From Lachnospiraceae bacterium (lineage in GTDB: Bacteria; Bacillota; Clostridia; Lachnospirales; Lachnospiraceae): 32,339 nt of DNA. Below, piece by piece: positions 8,634-15,880 of the stretch (the first letter of the stretch is position 1; the number at the start of each line of letters is the position of its first letter). Both the position numbers and the translations under genes were made by a program. The DNA lies in assembly GCA_011959805.1 (NCBI GenBank), contig BLMC01000031.1, positions 1 to 32,339 on the forward strand. The letters run 5' to 3'. A model generated the notes under the pieces. The model did not search any database and was not told the DNA's origin. It was given only the letters and a program-made list of their open reading frames with translations.

Positions 8634-9881
8634 ATGGGAATGACAATCGCAGAAAAAATTATCGCGGCTGCTGCGGGTGTGGAGTTTGTAAAACCAGGAG
8701 ATATTCATACAGTGGAGCTTGACCGACTGATGAGCAATGACGGGACAACGCATCTTACGATTGATATGTACAATAAACTAAAAAATCCGCATATAGCAGA
8801 TGTTAGTAAATTGGTGTGGATAGTAGATCACAATGTACCATGTGACAGTGTTAAGACAGCAGCTTCACACAAGAAAATGCGTGATTTTGCAAAGGAACAT
8901 AATATTAAGTTTTATGAGGGTGAAGGAGTATGCCATCAGGTGATGATGGAGAATCATGTTACAAGTGGTGAATTGATATTTGGTGCGGATAGTCATACAT
9001 GTGCTTATGGCGCTGTTGGTGCATTTGGGACGGGTGTAGGTTGTACTGATTATCTCTATGCAATGGTGACGGGCAAATCTTGGCTTTTGGTGCCAGAGAC
9101 GTTGAAATTTCATTTGACAGGGAAACTAAATGATGGCGTTTATGCAAGAGATTTCATTTTGTCTATTATTGGTATGATAGGCGCAAATGGCGCAAACTAT
9201 ATGGCAATGGAATTTGGCGGCGAAGGATTAAAAACACTGAGCATGAGTGACAGAATTTGTATTTGTAACCTTTGTGTGGAGGCAGGAGCAAAGACTGCAT
9301 TGATGGAAGTAGATGAAATCGCATTGGATTATCTAAAAGCGCATGGCAGAGAACCAAAACATATTTTTAAAAGTGATGAGGATGCGCATTTTGCCAAGGG
9401 GTATGAGATTGATTTGGCGACAATTAAGCCGATTGTAGCAAAGCCACATTTTGTGGACAGTGTTGTTGATGCGAAAGAGTGTGTGGGTACACAGATTGAC
9501 CAGGCATTTTTAGGTTCTTGCAATAATGGTCGGATAGAAGACTTGCGAGTTGGTGCGGAGTTAATCAAAGGCAAAAAAGTGCATCCACTGGTTCGATTTT
9601 TGGTGGTTCCGGCAAGTGCGGCTGTATATAGACAGGCATTAGCAGAAGGGATTATTGATATTTTTATGGAGGCAGGTGCAATTGTCATGAATCCAAATTG
9701 TAGTGTGTGTTGGGGAAGTTGTCAGGGTGTTATCGGTGAGGGCGAAGTGCTGATTAGTACCGGAACACGCAACTTTAAAGGGCGTGCAGGGCATAAGGAT
9801 TCTTTTGTGTACCTTGCGTCGGCTGCGACAGTGACAGCTTCCGCGATTAAGGGTGTAATTGCAACGGCAGACATGCTATGA
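8634..9881 (+). CDS. Isopropylmalate isomerase-family large subunit (first copy)
   Basis: This 415-residue aconitase-superfamily protein is the [4Fe-4S] subunit expected to pair with the small subunit 33 bp upstream. Cluster ligands are visible as C296 (GSCNNGR) and C356/C359 (NCSVCWG). Other family segments are IVDHNVPCD, GEGVCHQVM, GADSHTCAYGAVGAFGTGVG and TRNFKGRAG. Its cluster motifs are atypical: GSCNNG replaces GSCTNG and CSVCWGSC replaces the usual CGPCLG, with an extra cysteine at C363. AGGAGG (8618-8623) supports the start. The gap of 89 bp to the next gene has no terminator, so a four-gene transcript is likely. It could be LeuC, a homoaconitase-like enzyme or a dimethylmalate dehydratase-like enzyme; the sequence read by eye does not settle this. 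Confidence 0.85.
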   Translation: MGMTIAEKIIAAAAGVEFVKPGDIHTVELDRLMSNDGTTHLTIDMYNKLKNPHIADVSKLVWIVDHNVPCDSVKTAASHKKMRDFAKEHNIKFYEGEGVCHQVMMENHVTSGELIFGADSHTCAYGAVGAFGTGVGCTDYLYAMVTGKSWLLVPETLKFHLTGKLNDGVYARDFILSIIGMIGANGANYMAMEFGGEGLKTLSMSDRICICNLCVEAGAKTALMEVDEIALDYLKAHGREPKHIFKSDEDAHFAKGYEIDLATIKPIVAKPHFVDSVVDAKECVGTQIDQAFLGSCNNGRIEDLRVGAELIKGKKVHPLVRFLVVPASAAVYRQALAEGIIDIFMEAGAIVMNPNCSVCWGSCQGVIGEGEVLISTGTRNFKGRAGHKDSFVYLASAATVTASAIKGVIATADML

Positions 9882-9970
9882 GTTAATAGACTTTTGAAAT
9901 TTTTACCGTAATCATTAGATATAAAAGATTTTGAGAGACTATTTTTAGGGAAAAGGAGTAAAAAAGAGAA

Positions 9971-10486
9971 ATGAATCAATTTACAGGAAAAATATGGATT
10001 TTGGGCGATGATATTGACACGGATATTATTATTCCAACAGAGTATTTGGCCCTAAAGACAGTACAAGATATGGCGCCATACGCGTTTTCGCCGTTGCGTG
10101 CGGAGCTTGCTGGACAAATAAAAGAGGGTGATATTATTGTCGCAGGTAAGAATTTTGGCTGTGGTTCTTCAAGAGAACAAGCACCAGAGATTATTAAGGC
10201 ACTTGGTATTAAATGTGTGATTGCAAAATCCTTTGCGCGCATTTTTTTCCGCAATGCTATCAATAATGGTTTGTTGTTAATTGAGAATGACAAGCTTCAA
10301 GGGGATGTAAAAGAAGGTGAGGAAATCACGGTTACAATCAATGAAGCTATAGAATATCATGGCAATCGATATCCAATTACATCGCTTCCACAGAACTTAG
10401 TTGATATTCTTAATGCAGGTGGACTTGTTAAGGCAATGCAAAAATTAAACAGTTCAAAGGATTGTACAATTTTAGGAGGAAAGTAA
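9971..10486 (+). CDS. Isopropylmalate isomerase-family small subunit (second copy)
   Basis: This second domain-4 subunit has 171 residues and contains LGDDIDTDIIIPTEYL (about 11-26) and NFGCGSSREQAPEIIKALG (about 61-79). It closely parallels the first copy, especially in the stretch around GSSREQA and AKSFARIFFRNAIN, but has the more usual IPTEYL loop followed by ALKT. A C-terminal extension (about the last 18 residues) is absent from the first copy. Its TAA stop shares one base with the ATG of the next gene (TAATG), a sign of coupled translation and equal production of the two subunits. This pair is the better candidate for the true leucine-pathway isomerase, but without leuA or leuB nearby that remains an inference. 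Confidence 0.86.
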   Translation: MNQFTGKIWILGDDIDTDIIIPTEYLALKTVQDMAPYAFSPLRAELAGQIKEGDIIVAGKNFGCGSSREQAPEIIKALGIKCVIAKSFARIFFRNAINNGLLLIENDKLQGDVKEGEEITVTINEAIEYHGNRYPITSLPQNLVDILNAGGLVKAMQKLNSSKDCTILGGK

Positions 10487-11727
10487 TGGGGTCAACAATT
10501 ATAGAAAAAATTGTAAGAAATAATATTGGCAAAGAGGTTCACCCTGGCGAGATTGTAACAGTAAATGTGGACCGTGTAATGATTCATGATATTTTTATAC
10601 CGTTTGTGGCGTCCAAGTTTGAGGAGATGGGATTTACAAAAATATGGGATGCAGATAAGGCAGTGCTTATCTATGACCATCTAGTGCCAGCAAGTCAGGT
10701 GGACGATACGCGCCATTTTCGTATTGGAAATGAATTTGTAGAGAAATATGGCATGAAAAATATTCATCGCTCCGATGGAATTTGTCATCAGTTGATGACA
10801 GAAGCAGGCTATGTCAAGCCAGGAGATATTGTATTTGGCACAGATAGTCACACGACGACTTATGGATGTGTCGGTGCATTCTCATCGGGGATTGGATATA
10901 CAGAGATGGCAAGTATTCTTGGCACTGGAACGCTCTGGATTCGTGTGCCAGAAACAATCAAGGTCAATATCACTGGGAAATTGCCAGAAAATGTTATGGC
11001 AAAGGACATAATCTTAAAATTAATAGGTGATTTGGGGGCAGATGGTGCGACTTATAAGGCATTGGAATTTACAGGTGATACTGTTAAAAACATGACAGTG
11101 GCGTCAAGAATGTGTATAGCCAATATGGCAATTGAGGCAGGCGCGAAATGTGCTCTTTTTACACCAGATGAAAAGACAGCAGAATATTGTGCAATAACAC
11201 TCACAAAGAAAGAGCAGGATTTGGTTGGAGATATAGATGCACAGTATTGTAAAGTAATAGAGTATAAAGCGGAGGAATTTGTTCCTGTGATGGCTTGTCC
11301 ATCGAATGTAGACAATGTAAAACCTGTCTTAGAGCTTGTGGGTAGAGAGATTGACCAAGTATTTATTGGCTCCTGTACAAATGGAAGGCTTGAGGATTTA
11401 ATGGCAGCAGCAGAAATATTGCAAGGTAAGCATGTAGCACCTTTTGTAAAATTGATTGTCACACCGGCAAGCCGCAAAATTTATCAGGAGGCGGATGCAA
11501 ACGGCACATTGGCTATACTTGCCAAGGCAGGTGCGATTATCACACATCCAAGTTGTGGTTTGTGTTGTGGTAGAACTGGTGGTATCTTGACGGATGAAGA
11601 AACTGTTATAGCGACCAATAATCGTAATTTTCTTGGACGCATGGGAACTTCAAAGGTGAATATCTATCTGGCATCACCAAAGACTGCCGCGGCATGTGCA
11701 GTAGCTGGAAAGATTATTGTTCCATAA
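10486..11727 (+). CDS. Isopropylmalate isomerase-family large subunit (second copy)
   Basis: This 413-residue [4Fe-4S] large subunit partners the small subunit overlapping it upstream. Ligands are C297 in the canonical GSCTNGRLEDL and C357/C360 in SCGLCCGRTGG, with an adjacent C361. Other family stretches are IYDHLVPAS, SDGICHQLM, FGTDSHTTTYGCVGAFSSGIG and NRNFLGRMG. The start at 10486 has AGGAGG (10474-10479) six bases upstream; an in-frame ATG at 10462 lies inside the previous gene. A strong terminator at 11796 closes the operon. It keeps more of the standard motifs than the first large subunit, so the two pairs probably act on different substrates or under different conditions. Confidence 0.87.
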   Translation: MGSTIIEKIVRNNIGKEVHPGEIVTVNVDRVMIHDIFIPFVASKFEEMGFTKIWDADKAVLIYDHLVPASQVDDTRHFRIGNEFVEKYGMKNIHRSDGICHQLMTEAGYVKPGDIVFGTDSHTTTYGCVGAFSSGIGYTEMASILGTGTLWIRVPETIKVNITGKLPENVMAKDIILKLIGDLGADGATYKALEFTGDTVKNMTVASRMCIANMAIEAGAKCALFTPDEKTAEYCAITLTKKEQDLVGDIDAQYCKVIEYKAEEFVPVMACPSNVDNVKPVLELVGREIDQVFIGSCTNGRLEDLMAAAEILQGKHVAPFVKLIVTPASRKIYQEADANGTLAILAKAGAIITHPSCGLCCGRTGGILTDEETVIATNNRNFLGRMGTSKVNIYLASPKTAAACAVAGKIIVP

Positions 11728-11795
11728 AATATTTTCTCTAAATTGTCTCTGAAATGTGTGGACCATCTGTGCAATGACAAAATGTTAAAAATTCG

Positions 11796-11840
11796 ATATC
11801 CTTTAGTAGGCATAAATTCGTGTTACTAAAGGATATTTTT
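11796..11840 (+). terminator. Rho-independent terminator of the isomerase operon
   Basis: A perfect 13-bp stem (ATATCCTTTAGTA at 11796-11808, TACTAAAGGATAT at 11824-11836) is followed by TTTTT. It lies 68 nt after the second large subunit and ends that transcript before the AAA+ gene. Confidence 0.88.
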
Positions 11841-11897
11841 ATGCACATAGACACCCAAGTGGGGAAAAGTACAGATTGAGATACGAGGAGGAATACA

Positions 11898-13004
11898 ATG
11901 AAAGCGATAAAAATTGGAACAAGAGTTGAGATTTACAATGACACAGTTATGACTTACAATGAGTTACCTTCTAGGGCATATATTGTAAGATTTGAGAAGA
12001 TGTCAGGTTTTTACTTGGATGAGTATGCGAATGTATGTTTAAAGGAGAATAAAATATATGGGGAACATATGAGGAAAGTGCAAAAAGTGTTGCGCTCGTA
12101 TAAGAAATTTGACAGAAATCTTGGCGTGATACTAAGTGGCTGCAAAGGCATTGGGAAATCTATGTTTGCCAAAATTTTATCTGTGGAGGCAGTAAAAAAG
12201 GGGATTCCAATCATAGTAGTCGACCAGTATATTCCAGGAATTGCCTCATATATTGAAGCAATTGACCAGCAAGTTATGGTGCTTTTTGATGAGTTTGATA
12301 AGACTTTTGCTGACATTAAGGCATCTGATGGGGAGATAGAACCACAGGCAGCGTTGTTAGGGCTTTTTGATGGAATTTCACAAGGAAAGAAACTGTTTGT
12401 TATTACATGTAATGATATTAGAAAATTAAACGATTTCATTGTAAATCGACCAGGACGGTTTCACTATCATTTTCGATTTGAATATCCATCAGCAGATGAA
12501 ATTAGGACCTATCTTTATGATAAACTAAAAGAAGAATATTATCAGGAGATTGAGTCAATTGTCTCATTTTCAAGAAAAATCGATTTAAATTATGATTGTC
12601 TTAGAGCAATTGCATTTGAGGTGAACAGTGGAGAGAGTTTTCGCAGTGCAATTAAGGATTTGAATATTATTAACTTGGCGCAAGAGTATTATGATATAAG
12701 TATTTGCTTTAAAAATGGTTCGCCAATGGGGGTCAAAAACAAAAATATTGATTTTTTTAGCGATGAGGTAATAAATGTTTGTTTTGCGGAAGATGATTAT
12801 AATGAAATTTTAACAGTAGGATTTCAAGTGGGAGATAGTATATATGATGTCAAGAATAACTGCGCTGTAATCAAAGCCGAGAATTTACGGATTTCTTACG
12901 ACGAAGATTACAGCGAAGAGAAAGTGCAAAAAATTAAAAGTTTGATTGTAGACCATTTGGAAATTAAAAAGGTGCGGGAAAAGAATATGCATTATGCAGT
13001 GTGA
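11898..13004 (+). CDS. AAA+ ATPase, phage-like, function unknown
   Basis: This 368-residue protein has a clear AAA+ core: Walker A GCKGIGKS (residues 81-88), Walker B VLFDEFDK (D131, E132), a sensor-1 type segment FVITCNDI near 170, and an arginine-finger-like NRPGRF. The first 65 residues and the last 150 match no domain I recognise. Similar single AAA+ proteins are found in phages and in Firmicute chromosomes without an assigned role. GAGGAGG (11885-11891) is well placed before the ATG. It stands alone after a strong terminator and converges on the phosphatase gene with only 13 bp between stop codons. No phage structural, recombinase or restriction gene is beside it, so neither a prophage nor a defence role can be claimed. 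Confidence 0.75.
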   Translation: MKAIKIGTRVEIYNDTVMTYNELPSRAYIVRFEKMSGFYLDEYANVCLKENKIYGEHMRKVQKVLRSYKKFDRNLGVILSGCKGIGKSMFAKILSVEAVKKGIPIIVVDQYIPGIASYIEAIDQQVMVLFDEFDKTFADIKASDGEIEPQAALLGLFDGISQGKKLFVITCNDIRKLNDFIVNRPGRFHYHFRFEYPSADEIRTYLYDKLKEEYYQEIESIVSFSRKIDLNYDCLRAIAFEVNSGESFRSAIKDLNIINLAQEYYDISICFKNGSPMGVKNKNIDFFSDEVINVCFAEDDYNEILTVGFQVGDSIYDVKNNCAVIKAENLRISYDEDYSEEKVQKIKSLIVDHLEIKKVREKNMHYAV

Positions 13005-13017
13005 GGAATCAACTTTC

Positions 13018-13485
13018 TTAGACACGCTCCATAAGATACTTGAGAAAGGCTGTGCATCCTTCATTGATATCTGTATAAGTAGTGTCAAAATCTCCAGTAT
13101 ACCAAGGGTCGGCAACATCTCTGTTCGAGTTGGCAAAGGTAAGAAGTTTATAAATTTTGCCCTCTTGATCACCGCCTGCAATGCGAGTCATATTGCGAAT
13201 ATTGGCAGTATCCATGCCAATAAGGTAGTCATATTCAAGATAATCTTTTGCTGTCATCTGTACAGCGCGGTGTGAAATTAGTGGTATCCCAACTGTTTTA
13301 AGCTTGTTCACAGTGCCATAGTGAGGAGGATTGCCAATCTCCTCGCTGCTTGTGGCAGCAGAGTTGATATAAAATAAATTTTCCAGTTTCTTTTGTTTTA
13401 TAAGATGGGTCATAACGCTCTCGGCCATTGTACTACGACAAATATTGCCGTGGCAAACAAATAATATTTTTATCATAATTTGCAT
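13018..13485 (-). CDS. Low-molecular-weight protein-tyrosine phosphatase
   Basis: Cytoplasmic low-molecular-weight phosphatases remove phosphate from tyrosine (or arginine) in proteins, often acting on kinases that control polysaccharide synthesis or stress responses. The P-loop CHGNICRS is at residues 11-18 with catalytic C11 and R17, and the general acid D126 lies in ADPWYTGDF. The length of 155 residues is normal. Two starts are possible: ATG at 13485 or ATG at 13476 (MIKILFVC); neither has a strong ribosome binding site, and an AAGG is about 11 bases before the first. No tyrosine kinase or capsule gene is nearby, so the target is unknown. Its upstream region contains unusual 10-bp repeats and a hairpin, described separately. 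Confidence 0.93.
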   Translation of the reverse strand: MQIMIKILFVCHGNICRSTMAESVMTHLIKQKKLENLFYINSAATSSEEIGNPPHYGTVNKLKTVGIPLISHRAVQMTAKDYLEYDYLIGMDTANIRNMTRIAGGDQEGKIYKLLTFANSNRDVADPWYTGDFDTTYTDINEGCTAFLKYLMERV

Positions 13486-13539
13486 AACTCTGGAAAGCCT
13501 TATATTTACTGGCTTTTTGAGTAATTTCCTTTCTTGGTT

Positions 13540-13548
13540 ATTTTAGCA
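13540..13548 (-). promoter_or_regulatory. Extended -10 promoter candidate for the phosphatase gene
   Basis: Read on the minus strand, TGC precedes TAAAAT, an extended -10 arrangement, 55 nt before the phosphatase start. No good -35 box is present. The element is part of the first unit of the 10-bp repeat array. Confidence 0.35.
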
Positions 13549-13600
13549 TATTCTGTATAATTTTGTATAAGTTAGCATAGTTTGGCATAAATTTGAAATA
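13543..13600. repeat. Helically phased 10-bp repeat array
   Basis: Six consecutive units of about 10 bp follow the pattern TT(T/A)(G)(C/T)ATA: TTAGCATA, TCTGTATAA, TTTGTATAA, GTTAGCATA, TTTGGCATAA and TTTGAAATA. The conserved G recurs every 10 bases (9 in the first step). The array overlaps the likely promoter of the phosphatase gene. It could be a cooperative regulator-binding site or curved DNA. Confidence 0.45.
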
Positions 13601-13825
13601 AATTCAAAATTTGTACTTCAAGGAATTTTATTAGATTATTTATAATTTTACAACTTATGGGAGAACGTTGCAAGTAAAAATTGAAGTAAATCACAACAAA
13701 CGCACGAGTAAATAAACTGTGAATATTCTATAAATAAATACCATATAAAATGTTTTTGTGAAATGATTTTGAAACAAAAAATTAAAAAAATCAGAAATGA
13801 CGTATTTATGAATATTTACAAAAGT

Positions 13826-13841
13826 GATTTGTTTACAAATC
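13826..13841. promoter_or_regulatory. 16-bp palindrome, possible operator
   Basis: GATTTGT-TT-ACAAATC is a perfect inverted repeat with a 2-bp centre, about 40 bp upstream of the -35 box of the NADAR promoter. Size and position fit a dimeric activator or repressor site, but chance in AT-rich DNA cannot be excluded. Confidence 0.3.
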
Positions 13842-13882
13842 GTTTATTCATATGTTTGTCGTGGTGTATATTGCAGATTTGA

Positions 13883-13912
13883 TTGACGGTGATACTCCAA
13901 TTCGTATATAAT
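13883..13912 (+). promoter_or_regulatory. Sigma-A promoter of the NADAR gene
   Basis: TTGACG (13883-13888) and a perfect TATAAT (13907-13912) are 18 nt apart, 50 nt before the start codon. This is one of the strongest promoter matches in the window. Confidence 0.7.
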
Positions 13913-13961
13913 AAAAGTATTAAACTTTTGTTAATATTGTGTTTAAAAAAGGAGTGAGAGT

Positions 13962-14621
13962 ATGGCTAAGAGACCAGTGTTTGCAGTATCACTTGATTGG
14001 CAATATTGTGTTTGTGAAGATATAGAGTTTGAGTATTTTAGCGGTTTTTCAGACAAACAAAAACAAAGAAGTATTCAAAGTCTGCATCAAGCATATATAT
14101 TGCAACATCCCCAGGCAAAAATTTTGGAGATATCCAGTAAATCAGAGGAGGCATTGGGGGTGAAATTAAGTGCATTTCATTTAATGTTAACTTCAAATGA
14201 TGGAGCTGAATTTTCTGTGGAATCTGCTTTTCAAGCAGGAAAGGTGTTTGAGAATGGAGGACCTTATATAGACTTGTTGAATGTTTCATCCCGTGAGGCA
14301 AAAAAAGATGAGCGTCTGAAAAATAGTGGTGCAGTTATTGCGTTCCAGTTTGAGGGTGAGCGCTTTGCTACTGAACCGAAAACATATTTCTATCAATGGT
14401 TGTATATGAATGCATTGCAGCGGTATCCTGAATTGACAGAGCAGTTAATGGATTATAATGCGTTTACAGACATTGTTTTCAACCCGAAAAAGTCTCTTAA
14501 CTGCCAAGCAGAGGCAGCAGCAGTTTATGTCTCGTTACAAAAACAAGGATTGCTGGTAGAAGCATTGAAAAATAAACAAACATTTTTTGAAATCGTGTTT
14601 CAAAGGCAACAGAACTCGTAG
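13962..14621 (+). CDS. NADAR-domain protein, DarT1-associated antitoxin type
   Basis: This 219-residue protein resembles the NADAR proteins that accompany DarT1 toxins. Members of that group remove ADP-ribose from guanine in DNA, reversing the toxin. Recognisable segments are HPQAKILEISSKSEEALGVKLSAF (about 49-72, shown in part), VESAFQAGKVFENGGPYIDLL (about 86-106, shown in part), SREAKKDERLKNSG, FYQWLYMNAL (about 143-152) and FTDIVFNPKKSLNCQAEAAA (168-187). The last block usually reads QARA in my memory; here it is QAEA. No DarT-like ADP-ribosyltransferase lies on either side: the upstream gene is a phosphatase and the downstream gene an acidic unknown protein. It has its own strong promoter. 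AAAGGAG supports the start. A solitary role in DNA repair or in countering foreign toxins is an inference. Confidence 0.78.
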   Translation: MAKRPVFAVSLDWQYCVCEDIEFEYFSGFSDKQKQRSIQSLHQAYILQHPQAKILEISSKSEEALGVKLSAFHLMLTSNDGAEFSVESAFQAGKVFENGGPYIDLLNVSSREAKKDERLKNSGAVIAFQFEGERFATEPKTYFYQWLYMNALQRYPELTEQLMDYNAFTDIVFNPKKSLNCQAEAAAVYVSLQKQGLLVEALKNKQTFFEIVFQRQQNS

Positions 14622-14676
14622 AATTACAGTTTCGTATCCAGTTCTAATTTTTCTGTGAAAATTAGATAGCACAACT

Positions 14677-14703
14677 TGATTCTTTTGTCATAAATACCGA
14701 TAT
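14677..14703 (+). promoter_or_regulatory. Candidate sigma-D (flagellar) promoter of the DUF6033 operon
   Basis: CCGATAT (14697-14703) matches the -10 element of sigma-D/sigma-28 promoters. A weak -35 match (TGAT at 14677-14680) lies 16 nt upstream, where TAAA is expected. A second CCGATAT with the same geometry precedes the FliD-like gene at 18555, which strengthens both calls. Confidence 0.45.
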
Positions 14704-14760
14704 AACAAATAGAGAATTTGTTATGTTAGAAAATTTATGAAAAAGAAACAGGGGTGGGGT

Positions 14761-15333
14761 ATGAATCTTTCATTTAATAATGGTGTAGCGTCTATTTTTA
14801 CACAAAATTCTGGTTATCGACTTAAGAGCACAGAAGAACGAATGGAGCGTGTACAGAAAAAGGAATCCCAGATAAATTTTTTTGAGGGAAAAAAGGCCAA
14901 GCTTAAGGATATGCAATGTAATACATTGGATGAGATTGCACAGAAGCTTGCGCTGTTCAACAACTATAATGACCAGATTGATGCGGTGAAGAAACAATTT
15001 AATTATGAGCAAATGATGCACTGCACAGATGAGGCAAAAGAACTTGGTGAGAAGATTGCTAAGGCAGCAGAAGAACTTGAGCCAAAGACTGCTGAAGAGC
15101 GGCGTGAAGAGCTTGCAAAGGAGGCACTTGGCATCGAGGATGAGGGAATTTTGGATGAGATGTTAGAGGAATTGCCAGAGGAGGTATTGGAGGATACTCT
15201 AAACGAAATGTTGACAGATGAGGAGATAATACAGAAGAAACTGGAGGAGGAACTGCCGGAGATTGTGGAACAGGAAAAATTGACGGAAATGTTTCTGGAT
15301 AGGCAGTATGTTCCATTTGATATCAAGGCATAA
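14761..15333 (+). CDS. Acidic protein of unknown function, first gene of a probable motility-linked operon
   Basis: I do not recognise this family. The 190-residue product has no signal peptide or membrane segment. Residues about 1-100 are mixed and helical, with SFNNGVASIFTQNSGYRL near the N-terminus. From about 100 the sequence is very rich in Glu and Leu (for example EMLEELPEEVLEDTLNEML), which suggests amphipathic helices or a coiled coil. An earlier in-frame ATG at 14737 has no ribosome binding site, whereas GGGGTGGGG precedes 14761. It follows a candidate sigma-D promoter, is 20 bp from the next gene, and is two genes upstream of a DUF6033 gene. A part in flagellar or surface biology is inferred from that context alone. 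Confidence 0.6.
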   Translation: MNLSFNNGVASIFTQNSGYRLKSTEERMERVQKKESQINFFEGKKAKLKDMQCNTLDEIAQKLALFNNYNDQIDAVKKQFNYEQMMHCTDEAKELGEKIAKAAEELEPKTAEERREELAKEALGIEDEGILDEMLEELPEEVLEDTLNEMLTDEEIIQKKLEEELPEIVEQEKLTEMFLDRQYVPFDIKA

Positions 15334-15353
15334 AAGGGGTAAGAGCTTAATAC

Positions 15354-15815
15354 ATGCTGAAAGATGATAAGAAGGAATCGGAAGTCAGATACAAAAACCC
15401 AACAGAATATGCAAAATATATAAATAGAACATATGATTGTATGAAAGAGAATGCCTATCAGATTGAGATTAGTGAACGGTTATATTACAGGGCAACGAAG
15501 GATAAGAAAATCGAACAGTGGTTGGAGGATAATTTAAGTCAGTTGCCGTACTGTATGGATAGTTTGAATAGTATTATCGCCGTTACTGGGGGACACCTTG
15601 TCAACTGTATTTGTCATATGAATAACTATAATAATATCAGCACTGAAATCTTTGCGTCGGATAAACTTAGTGAGATTGGGCAACTATGTGAAGAACAAAC
15701 CTTTCGTTCTGTTATAAGAACAACAAATGTCAGTGAGATTGAGGAGCAGATAAATTACAACAGTATATTCTGGACGTCTGAGGCGGAAAGTGCTGGCTTT
15801 AAGGCAAAGGCGTAG
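15354..15815 (+). CDS. Small Cys-containing protein of unknown function
   Basis: This 153-residue protein belongs to no family I recognise. It has no signal peptide or membrane segment, begins with a charged region, and contains five cysteines (C29, C67, C85, C87, C112), two of them in a CIC motif within HLVNCICHMNNYNN. A TAA two codons before the ATG at 15354 fixes this as the first possible ATG; only weak GGGG and AAGAG sequences lie upstream. The next gene starts 65 bp later. Its place between the acidic protein and DUF6033 in a probable sigma-D operon suggests a related role. A substrate-specific chaperone for an exported partner is one possibility, but nothing in the sequence proves it. 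Confidence 0.6.
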   Translation: MLKDDKKESEVRYKNPTEYAKYINRTYDCMKENAYQIEISERLYYRATKDKKIEQWLEDNLSQLPYCMDSLNSIIAVTGGHLVNCICHMNNYNNISTEIFASDKLSEIGQLCEEQTFRSVIRTTNVSEIEEQINYNSIFWTSEAESAGFKAKA

Positions 15816-15880
15816 GGATAGATAGACACAGGTACAGGCTGAAATGGTTTTTAGCCAATAGAATCAAGGAGGGATGAATT

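Larger units (their letters stand above)
13486..13961. other. AT-rich gene-free region between phosphatase and NADAR gene
   Basis: This 476-bp divergent region has no reading frame with a credible ribosome binding site. It holds a hairpin beside the phosphatase start (13494-13516), an array of 10-bp-spaced repeats (13543-13600), a 16-bp palindrome (13826-13841) and a good promoter for the NADAR gene (13883-13912). The stretch from about 13600 to 13820 is very AT-rich and otherwise featureless to me. Confidence 0.6.

Noticed and set aside
14761-15333. Could the gene after the NADAR protein be its DarT toxin?
   Set aside because: The sequence is acidic and coiled-coil-like, with none of the ADP-ribosyltransferase motifs, and it belongs to a different promoter.
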